Of a DNA stretch of 12,788 nt, positions 6,981 to 12,788 are shown one piece after another. The notes beneath the pieces were generated by a model. That model ran no database searches. It saw only the letters and a program-made list of their open reading frames with translations, and was not told the DNA's origin. Position 1 is the stretch's first letter, and the number at the start of each line of letters is the position of its first letter. Source of the stretch: an uncultured Lachnospiraceae bacterium (GTDB lineage: Bacteria > Bacillota > Clostridia > Lachnospirales > Lachnospiraceae); assembly GCA_910589385.1 (NCBI GenBank), contig CAJUTU010000042.1, positions 15,391-28,178 on the forward strand, read 5' to 3'. Both the position numbers and the translations under genes were made by a program.

Positions 6981-8936
6981 CTACCGCTTCTCTTTAATAT
7001 CTCCGCTCCGGTATGCCGCAAGCAATACCTCCAGATCCGCAATCCGCTCCCGAAGCTCTTTGCCTGCGTCTGTGTGTCCCACAAGACGGCGCTCCATCAC
7101 GCGCTTAATGATCACGCTCTCTGAGTGGATATCGCTTTCCTTTTTGATCGCTGCTTCTGTGGATTCAAAAGGTTCATGTGCTACCAGGCGGAGCCCGTAA
7201 GAATTATAGATCAACGTGTATCCAGCAATTCCGGTCTCCTTCTGATATGCTTTGGAGAATCCGCCGTCAATGACCATGACCTTTCCATTACACTTTACAG
7301 GGTTCTCCCCGTTTTTCCGCTTCACCGGCACATGCCCGTTAACGATATAAGCCTCATCCGGAGACAGGCCAAATTCTCGCATCACATTGTCGATCACTTC
7401 CTCATTCTCCAAAAGCTTATAATACGGATTCTTGTTTTCTCTATGAGTTTCCTTTTCCGCCAGGAAATAACGCTCAAAGGTCGCCATCTTATCCTTGCCA
7501 AACAACGGGGAATTTGGCCCCAGCCAAATATACCACATGATATCCTTCCCATTTTCCCGGTCCTGATCATCTATGGCGAAAAAACCTTTCCGCACATAGC
7601 GGTCCAGCGCATCATACAAGGAACGTCCTTTGAATTTCTTTCCAAATAAATCTACTTCTTTCAATGTGCCGTCCTCATTCAGCGGAACACATCCATGGTA
7701 CAGCAGATTATTGTTATGCACTTTGTACAGATTTCCTTTGGTCAGCAGCAGACGCATATGCTCCTGCAGCTTTTCGCACCCCAGAAATGCACGTTCCAGA
7801 CGGTCCATCACTTCCTCTTCTTCCTCAGATAATGCATACGGGTCTTTCGGATCAATAGTCGGGAAATTCATATCCAGCATCTGATATTCTTTGCCCTCAA
7901 GGGTAATGGTGCCTTTTTCATAGTCAATCCGGTGCAGCAGCGCCCGGCTTTCCAATTGAAAACTTTTCTGCCGCTGCGCGATCTGTCCCTCTACTTTAAA
8001 CTGGATAATGGAAATGGCTTTGTGGATCCGCAGGTTCATCTCCTTCTCTGCCTTACTGATCGTATTATCCTGTCCCTTCAGTGTAAAGCAGGTGCATGGA
8101 TCGTCTTCATAAACACGCATGGCAAATGTGGCCAGCGGCAGAAGGTTGATCCCATACCCATCCTCCAGAATGTCCAGATTTCCATACCGTGCACAGATAC
8201 GGATCGCATTGGCGATACACCCTCTCTGTCCGGCGGCTGCGCCCATCCACAGTACGTCATGATTTCCCCACTGGATGTCCAGAGAATGATAGTTCAACAG
8301 TTTGTCCATAATAATATGCGGCCCCGGTCCCCGGTCGTAGATATCGCCGACAATATGGAGATGATCCACAACCAGACGTTGGATCAACGTGGAAATCGCC
8401 GCAATAAAGCCTTCCGCCCGTCCGATCCGTATGATAGTCATTATAATTTCATTATAATAGGATTCTTTGTCATTGACCTCTGCTTTTTCTGTAATCAGTT
8501 CTTCAATGACATAGGCAAAATCTTTCGGCAGGGCCTTACGAACTTTGGAACGGGTATATTTGCTGGCCGCCCGTTTGCTGACCTCGATCAGACGGTACAG
8601 GTTTACTTTGTACCAATCCTCCATATTATCCTCTACTTTTTTCACGATCGCCATTTTTTCTTTCGGGTAATAAATGAGCGTGGCCAGCGACCTTTTTTCC
8701 TTTGTGCTCAATGTATTGCCGAACACCTCGTCAATCTTGCGGCGCACAGAACCCGAGCCGTTTTTTAACACATGGGAAAACGCCTCGTATTCACCGTGCA
8801 CATCGGTAATAAAATGTTCCGTCCCTTTCGGCAGATTTAAAATTGCCTGTAAATTAATGATCTCTGTCGAGGCCGCCGCGATCGTCGGATATAAATCTGA
8901 CAGCCGTTCCAGATACCTTGTCTCTAAATCCTTCAT
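6981..8936 (-). CDS. fbp: Fructose-1,6-bisphosphatase, class III
   Basis: Hydrolyses fructose 1,6-bisphosphate to fructose 6-phosphate in gluconeogenesis, in the cytosol. The 651-residue length and the sequence fit the class III enzymes of Firmicutes (B. subtilis Fbp type), which belong to the calcineurin-like metallophosphatases and are unrelated to class I. Metal-ligand motifs are all present: TDVHGEYEAF with Asp45 and His47, GDIYDRG (197-203), GNHD (224-227), and later histidines in NGHVPVKR and in VAHEP. The ATG at 8936 follows GAGAGG by about 6 nt. It lies 108 nt after dapB in the same direction with no convincing terminator between them, so partial co-transcription is possible. No clear terminator was seen after its stop. 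Confidence 0.97.
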   Translation of the reverse strand: MKDLETRYLERLSDLYPTIAAASTEIINLQAILNLPKGTEHFITDVHGEYEAFSHVLKNGSGSVRRKIDEVFGNTLSTKEKRSLATLIYYPKEKMAIVKKVEDNMEDWYKVNLYRLIEVSKRAASKYTRSKVRKALPKDFAYVIEELITEKAEVNDKESYYNEIIMTIIRIGRAEGFIAAISTLIQRLVVDHLHIVGDIYDRGPGPHIIMDKLLNYHSLDIQWGNHDVLWMGAAAGQRGCIANAIRICARYGNLDILEDGYGINLLPLATFAMRVYEDDPCTCFTLKGQDNTISKAEKEMNLRIHKAISIIQFKVEGQIAQRQKSFQLESRALLHRIDYEKGTITLEGKEYQMLDMNFPTIDPKDPYALSEEEEEVMDRLERAFLGCEKLQEHMRLLLTKGNLYKVHNNNLLYHGCVPLNEDGTLKEVDLFGKKFKGRSLYDALDRYVRKGFFAIDDQDRENGKDIMWYIWLGPNSPLFGKDKMATFERYFLAEKETHRENKNPYYKLLENEEVIDNVMREFGLSPDEAYIVNGHVPVKRKNGENPVKCNGKVMVIDGGFSKAYQKETGIAGYTLIYNSYGLRLVAHEPFESTEAAIKKESDIHSESVIIKRVMERRLVGHTDAGKELRERIADLEVLLAAYRSGDIKEKR

Positions 8937-8958
8937 GAAATACCTCTCTTTTTTGTAT

Positions 8959-8988
8959 ACTTTACCTGATGAAGCCCGCCCGTCTCAA
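8959..8988 (-). promoter_or_regulatory. Weak candidate promoter of fbp
   Basis: Minus strand TTGAGA (8988-8983), 18 nt, TAAAGT (8964-8959). The predicted start near 8952 leaves only about 16 nt before the ATG, barely enough for the GAGAGG ribosome binding site, so this is a tentative call. Confidence 0.28.
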
Positions 8989-9044
8989 AAGGTCATGCGT
9001 AACAATAAGCCCTTTGGATATATTATGTATGCATTTTCCTGCCC

Positions 9045-9803
9045 TTAAAACTGGATCACATCCCCCATATCATACATCCCTGCGGGCTTTCCTGCCAGAA
9101 ACTTTGCTGCCTCCACAGCGCCTTTTCCAAATACACTCCGTGAAAATGCAGTATGCTTGAATTCAATCACTTCATCTACACCTGCAAAGATCACTTCATG
9201 TTCTCCTACGATCGTTCCTCCCCGCACTGCGGAAATCCCGATTTCTTTTTTCTCCCGTTTCTGTCTCGCCTGGCTTCTGTCATATACATAATGGTATTCT
9301 CCGCCCAACGCATCATTCATAGAGTCGGCCAATGCCAATGCCGTACCGCTGGGCGCATCCAGTTTCTGGTTATGATGCTTTTCTACAAGCTCCATGTCGT
9401 ACCCTGCCGGAGCCAGCACCTTTGCGGCATCTTTTAAGAGCTTTAAGAGCAGGTTGATTCCCATAGACATGTTTGCAGACTTTAGTATTGCCACTTTTTT
9501 AGAAGCATCTGCAATCTTTTGAAGCTGTTCTTCTGAATATCCGGTAGAGCAAAGCACCGCCGGAACCTGTTTTTCCACACAGTAATCCAGCACCCTCTCC
9601 AATGCCACTGCCGTGGAAAAATCAATGACTACATCTACTTCCACATCACATTCACCGATGGATGCAAATACCGGATAAGGATTCTGGATTTCCAGATAAG
9701 TATCCACACCTGCCGCAATCTCAATCTGAGCATCCTCTTTTACCAATCCGGTGATCACTTGTCCCATCCTTCCGTTACATCCATGCATCAACACTTTTAC
9801 CAT
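9045..9803 (-). CDS. dapB: DapB, 4-hydroxy-tetrahydrodipicolinate reductase
   Basis: Reduces 4-hydroxy-tetrahydrodipicolinate with NAD(P)H on the way to meso-diaminopimelate and lysine. The 252-residue protein is of normal family length. It has the nucleotide-binding loop GCNGRMG (8-14), STGYS (86-90), SANMSMGIN (109-117) and the catalytic signature EKHHNQKLDAPSGT (141-154), with His143 and Lys147 at the positions of the E. coli catalytic pair. The ATG at 9803 was chosen because AGGAGG lies 9 nt upstream and the protein then begins directly at the Rossmann fold. A longer in-frame reading begins at TTG 9908 but crosses the terminator hairpin of the previous gene and adds 35 unrelated residues. 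No dapA or other lysine gene is nearby. Diaminopimelate also feeds the wall peptides cross-linked by the enzyme at the left edge, though they are not neighbours. Confidence 0.97.
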   Translation of the reverse strand: MVKVLMHGCNGRMGQVITGLVKEDAQIEIAAGVDTYLEIQNPYPVFASIGECDVEVDVVIDFSTAVALERVLDYCVEKQVPAVLCSTGYSEEQLQKIADASKKVAILKSANMSMGINLLLKLLKDAAKVLAPAGYDMELVEKHHNQKLDAPSGTALALADSMNDALGGEYHYVYDRSQARQKREKKEIGISAVRGGTIVGEHEVIFAGVDEVIEFKHTAFSRSVFGKGAVEAAKFLAGKPAGMYDMGDVIQF

Positions 9804-9870
9804 TTTTATCTTCCTCCTAATCCTCAGCCAGTCCATACGGCTCGTCCGATTTTCTAAAATCACTGCTATA

Positions 9871-9916
9871 AAAATAAGGATATCATATTTGAGGAAATTC
9901 CTCAACAAATGATATC
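9871..9916 (-). terminator. Terminator hairpin after the SSB-like gene
   Basis: Outer arms GGATATCAT (9878-9886) and its complement ending at 9916 enclose a short mismatched stretch and an inner GAGGAA/TTCCTC stem (9891-9896 with 9898-9903). Read leftward the hairpin is followed by TTATTTTTAT, a fair U-tract. It would end transcription from the SSB-like gene before dapB. Confidence 0.68.
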
Positions 9917-9928
9917 CCTTTCACAAAC

Positions 9929-9985
9929 ATTTTCATCACCATTTGGCTGCCAGCTTTTACTTTCTATATGCTGAGCGGTGAAAAT
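9929..9985 (-). other. Imperfect hairpin in the 3' spacer of the SSB-like gene
   Basis: ATTTTC (9929-9934) and ACC (9938-9940) pair with GGTGAAAAT (9977-9985) across a 3-nt bulge, and an inner GCTG/CAGC plus AGC/GCT stem can extend it. It lies between the SSB-like stop and the terminator hairpin. Several bulges make it uncertain, and it may simply be part of the 3' end. Confidence 0.28.
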
Positions 9986-10005
9986 TTATCAGATTTTCTA
10001 TAGAT

Positions 10006-10638
10006 TTAATCATCTTCCAGACATTCCAGCTTGCTCACAGACACTTCATATGCAGTCCGCGTCTCGGTCTCGGTCTCCGATATTTTCTTCACATAATCCC
10101 TGCTCTGGATCCTGCCAAGGATCTGTACATGCTCCCCGACTTCAAACCCAGAAGCATAACGGGCGTTCCGCCCCCAGCAGATACAAGGGATATAATCTGA
10201 TTTCCCATATGGACGGTTGACGGCCAGTAGCAGGTCCGCAATCTCCCTGCCCAGCGGAGTCTTCCGGTATATGGGCTTTTTGCAGATGTAGCCTTCCAGA
10301 AGGATGTGGTTGGTTTTCGCCCCGTCCAGCTCCTCATCAATAAACTCGACTTCCCTGACAAATACAGAAAGCACCAGGCGGTTTTTCTGCTCTTCATGCC
10401 GGTTATACGAGCGGAACTGTCCTGATACCATAATGAACTCCCCTGTATAGTCCTGCGTCACATCGATCAGCCGGTTGGAGATCATCAGCGGAATCCTGTC
10501 TTCGGAGTTGCTCAGACGACGCACCAGAACGTCTACCATATAAAATCCCTCTCCAAAGACCTCATGGCTATATGTAAATCCGGACGCCACCTCACCCATG
10601 ATTGTTACCTGATTGTTTTCAATAATCTTATCTGACAT
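10006..10638 (-). CDS. SSB-like single-stranded DNA-binding protein with two OB folds
   Basis: Probably binds single-stranded DNA. The 210-residue protein has two OB-fold halves. The C-terminal half (about 110-207) is a recognisable SSB domain: NHILLEGYICKKPIY, TPLGREIADLLLAVNRPYG (128-145), IPCICWG (150-156) and GRIQSRDY (175-182) follow the bacterial SSB pattern. The N-terminal half (about 9-100) repeats the fold weakly: VTIMGEVASGF, then IMVSGQFRSYNR (69-80) parallels LGRIQSRDY, and it closes with VREVEFID. The usual disordered tail ending in DDDIPF is absent; the protein stops at ECLEDD, so partner binding through the SSB tip is unlikely. The ATG at 10638 has GGGAG about 12 nt upstream, a long spacing. 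It is divergent from typA. It is unlikely to be the main replicative SSB, which is usually next to rpsF and rpsR. SSB homology is solid; its cellular role is unknown. Confidence 0.85.
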   Translation of the reverse strand: MSDKIIENNQVTIMGEVASGFTYSHEVFGEGFYMVDVLVRRLSNSEDRIPLMISNRLIDVTQDYTGEFIMVSGQFRSYNRHEEQKNRLVLSVFVREVEFIDEELDGAKTNHILLEGYICKKPIYRKTPLGREIADLLLAVNRPYGKSDYIPCICWGRNARYASGFEVGEHVQILGRIQSRDYVKKISETETETRTAYEVSVSKLECLEDD

Positions 10639-10736
10639 AATTTATAAGTTCTCCCTTCCTCTTTGCGGTATTTTTGAGTCACTACTAATTTTATGTGCCC
10701 GTCCATCTATATAGAACAAAATCTCTGGAAAATCCT

Positions 10737-10765
10737 TCGACAATTTCCCCCTTTTTTTCTATACT
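10737..10765 (+). promoter_or_regulatory. Promoter of typA
   Basis: TCGACA (10737-10742), exactly 17 nt, TATACT (10760-10765): each box matches the sigma-A consensus in 5 of 6 positions. A second candidate, the extended -10 TGATAGAAT at 10772-10780, lies just downstream and may act with it. The leader to the typA ATG would be about 95-110 nt. The rest of the 241-nt divergent spacer holds no gene, and no convincing promoter for the SSB-like gene was found there. Confidence 0.6.
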
Positions 10766-10879
10766 GTTTTGTGATAGAATGAGCAAAGGCTGATTACATC
10801 CGCTTTTTCGGAAACTTTACTTTCGACAAATCGGATATGCCCAGGATACAGATTTTGATTGAAAGGTTTGGTATAGATC

Positions 10880-12706
10880 ATGAAAGAAAAACGAGAAGAT
10901 ATTCGGAATATTGCTATTATTGCCCATGTTGATCATGGAAAAACCACTTTGGTCGACGAGCTTTTAAAACAGAGCGGAGTATTCCGGGAAAATCAGGAAG
11001 TTGCGGAGCGTGTCATGGATTCCAATGATATTGAACGGGAGCGCGGCATCACAATTTTATCGAAAAATACCGCAGTCTTTTATAAAGGAACAAAAATCAA
11101 TATCATTGATACCCCGGGACATGCTGATTTTGGCGGCGAGGTAGAACGGGTACTGAAGATGGTCAACGGAGTGATCCTGGTGGTGGATGCCTTTGAAGGC
11201 GCTATGCCCCAGACAAAGTTTGTCCTTAGAAAGGCTCTGGACTTGAATCTCCCGGTCATCGTATGCATCAATAAGATTGACCGCCCGGAGGCACGGCCTG
11301 ACGAGGTGATCGACGAAGTGCTGGAATTGTTCATGGATCTGGATGCATCGGATGAACAGCTTGACTGCCCGTTTGTCTATGCCTCTGCCAAAGCAGGGGT
11401 TGCGGTCCTGGATCTAACGGATGAAGAGAAAAACATGGTGCCTTTGTTCGAGACCATTTTGAAATATATCCCGGCTCCGGAAGGAGACCCGGAGGCCCCG
11501 ACCCAGGTTTTGATCAGCACCATTGATTATAATGAATATGTAGGCCGAATCGGAGTAGGCAAGGTAGATAACGGCACGATCTCAGTTAATCAGGAGATGA
11601 TCGTTGTCAACCACCATGACCCGGACAAGCAGAAAAAAGTGAAGATCAGCAAGCTGTATGAATTTGACGGACTGAATAAGATCGACGTAAAGGAAGCTTC
11701 CATCGGCTCTATTGTCGCGATTTCCGGGATCTCTGATATTGCCATCGGAGATACGCTTTGTTCCCCGGAAAATCCGGAGCCAATCCCCTTCCAGAAGATT
11801 TCCGAGCCTACGATCTCCATGCAGTTTATTGTCAACGACAGCCCCTTTGCCGGACAAGAAGGAAAATATGTAACGTCAAGGCATATCCGTGACCGCCTGT
11901 TCCGGGAATTGAATACGGATGTCAGCCTCCGGGTAGAAGAAACGGAAAACGCGGACAATTACAAGGTTTCCGGACGCGGAGAATTACATCTCTCTGTGTT
12001 AATCGAAAATATGCGGCGGGAAGGATATGAATTTGCCGTCAGCAAGGCGGAGGTTTTGTATAAAACCGATGAAAAAGGCACAAAGCTGGAACCAATGGAA
12101 ACCGCCTATGTAGACGTACCGGATGAATTTACCGGAACGGTCATCGACAAACTCAGCCAGCGCAAAGGGGAACTGCAGAGCATGGGAAGTATCGGCAGTG
12201 GATATACCCGGCTGGAGTTCGCGATCCCGGCCCGTGGGCTCATCGGATACCGTGGGGAATTTCTGACGGATACAAAGGGGAACGGGATTCTGAACACCAG
12301 CTTTGACGGTTATGCCCCCTATAAAGGCGATATCCAGTACCGGAAACAGGGGTCGCTCATCGCGTTTGAAACCGGAGAGTCTGTTACCTACGGACTGTTC
12401 AGCGCTCAGGAAAGAGGGACTTTGTTCATTGGCCCCGGTGAAAAAGTATACTCCGGCATGGTCGTAGGACAGAATGGAAAAGCCGAAGATATTGAATTGA
12501 ACGTCTGCAAGACCAAGCATCTGACCAATACCCGCTCTTCCAGCGCGGACGAAGCGCTCCGGCTGACCCCGCCCCATATATTGAGCCTGGAGGAAGCGCT
12601 GGATTTTATTGACACGGACGAGTTGTTGGAAGTAACGCCGAAATCTTTACGAATCCGCAAAAAAATCCTGGATTCGAGGATGCGCAAGCGCAGCAACCAG
12701 AAATAG
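10880..12706 (+). CDS. typA: TypA/BipA ribosome-associated translational GTPase
   Basis: Translational GTPase of the EF-G/LepA superfamily that binds the 70S ribosome and assists ribosome assembly and stress or low-temperature growth. The 608 residues match the family. G motifs: G1 AHVDHGKTT (15-23), G2 RGIT (55-58), G3 DTPG (77-80), G4 NKID (131-134), G5 SAK (169-171). A beta-barrel domain II (about 205-295), EF-G-like domains (about 305-480, including GRGELHLSVLIENMRREGYE-type residues) and the BipA-specific C-terminal domain (about 480-590, with GLFSAQERG and NTRSSSADEALRL) follow. The start is fixed by family alignment. The ribosome binding site is poor: GAAAGG ends 13 nt before the ATG. 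It reads away from the SSB-like gene and has its own promoter and a likely terminator, so it is probably monocistronic. Confidence 0.98.
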   Translation: MKEKREDIRNIAIIAHVDHGKTTLVDELLKQSGVFRENQEVAERVMDSNDIERERGITILSKNTAVFYKGTKINIIDTPGHADFGGEVERVLKMVNGVILVVDAFEGAMPQTKFVLRKALDLNLPVIVCINKIDRPEARPDEVIDEVLELFMDLDASDEQLDCPFVYASAKAGVAVLDLTDEEKNMVPLFETILKYIPAPEGDPEAPTQVLISTIDYNEYVGRIGVGKVDNGTISVNQEMIVVNHHDPDKQKKVKISKLYEFDGLNKIDVKEASIGSIVAISGISDIAIGDTLCSPENPEPIPFQKISEPTISMQFIVNDSPFAGQEGKYVTSRHIRDRLFRELNTDVSLRVEETENADNYKVSGRGELHLSVLIENMRREGYEFAVSKAEVLYKTDEKGTKLEPMETAYVDVPDEFTGTVIDKLSQRKGELQSMGSIGSGYTRLEFAIPARGLIGYRGEFLTDTKGNGILNTSFDGYAPYKGDIQYRKQGSLIAFETGESVTYGLFSAQERGTLFIGPGEKVYSGMVVGQNGKAEDIELNVCKTKHLTNTRSSSADEALRLTPPHILSLEEALDFIDTDELLEVTPKSLRIRKKILDSRMRKRSNQK

Positions 12707-12734
12707 ATTACATTGCTTTGCGGTTCTTTTTTTT
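12683..12734 (+). terminator. Probable terminator overlapping the end of typA
   Basis: CGCAAGC (12683-12689), inside the last codons, can pair with GCTTTGCG (12715-12722) with one bulge and a 25-nt loop. It is followed by GTTC and eight T residues (12727-12734). The U-tract is strong but the stem is only moderate. The remaining bases to 12788 are A/T-rich with no gene seen; AGAAAGGG near the edge might serve a following gene. Confidence 0.52.
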
Positions 12735-12788
12735 AGGTAATTGCGAAACTCAAAACAAATTAACTGAAAATTAGAAGAAAGGGCAGAA

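Noticed and set aside
7932..8768. Long plus-strand open frame (278 codons)
   Set aside because: It lies wholly antisense to fbp, whose motifs are unambiguous; no ribosome binding site or recognisable protein pattern was seen.
9804..9908. N-terminal extension of DapB starting at TTG 9908
   Set aside because: It would run through a terminator hairpin and adds 35 residues outside the family; the ATG at 9803 has an AGGAGG site.
9894..9953. Possible 19-codon peptide after the SSB-like gene (starts MVMKMF, minus strand)
   Set aside because: There is no ribosome binding site and the frame overlaps the terminator hairpin; it is probably chance.
11999..12577. Minus-strand frame of 192 codons inside typA
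   Set aside because: It is fully antisense to conserved TypA domains, with no start signals.
1..12788. A new defence, mobile or biosynthetic multi-gene system
   Set aside because: All genes but one belong to recognisable families, mostly housekeeping, and no cluster of linked unknown genes, repeats or integration signs was found.

Overview
The window looks like ordinary chromosomal DNA of a Gram-positive anaerobe of the Clostridia, most likely the family Lachnospiraceae. This is an inference from the gene families: a class III fructose-1,6-bisphosphatase, a YitT/DUF2179 membrane protein, a clpB behind a CIRCE operator, AGGAGG-type ribosome binding sites, a eukaryotic-type HisA and an SSB-like protein with two OB folds. 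The genus cannot be fixed from the sequence alone. No insertion sequence, integrase, phage gene, CRISPR array, tRNA or rRNA was seen.

Layout. The left edge (3-1469, +) holds the 3' part of a membrane-anchored L,D-transpeptidase that runs off the window. It converges with a long block of seven genes, all read leftward (- strand). In transcription order from right to left these are: a tandem-OB SSB-like protein (10006-10638), dapB (9045-9803), class III fbp (6981-8936), an Asn/Asp-rich lipoprotein (6435-6833), eukaryotic-type hisA (5485-6261), clpB (2703-5288) and a YitT-family membrane protein (1672-2526). At the right edge typA/bipA (10880-12706, +) is divergent from the SSB-like gene.

Transcription units. 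The leftward block is not one operon. Hairpins with terminator character follow the SSB-like gene (9871-9916), the lipoprotein gene (6362-6396), clpB (2629-2672) and yitT (about 1542-1599). Plausible promoters lie before the lipoprotein gene, hisA, clpB, yitT and typA, with a weaker one before fbp. clpB has the best supported regulation: a CIRCE inverted repeat at 5418-5444 overlaps its -35 box, which implies HrcA-controlled heat-shock expression.

Function. The genes are mostly housekeeping: cell wall cross-linking (L,D-transpeptidase), diaminopimelate/lysine synthesis (dapB), gluconeogenesis (fbp), histidine synthesis (hisA), protein disaggregation (clpB), ribosome-associated GTPase function (typA) and ssDNA binding. 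I found no evidence for a new multi-gene system. The points most worth a second look are the orphan eukaryotic-type HisA, the double-OB SSB relative without the usual C-terminal tip, the low-complexity lipoprotein with a palindrome at its promoter, and several long inverted repeats in the spacers. Two gene starts were moved from the longest reading frame to a downstream ATG because a good ribosome binding site sits there (hisA and dapB, whose longer frames begin at TTG). The yitT start was also moved inward, for the same ribosome-binding-site reason.
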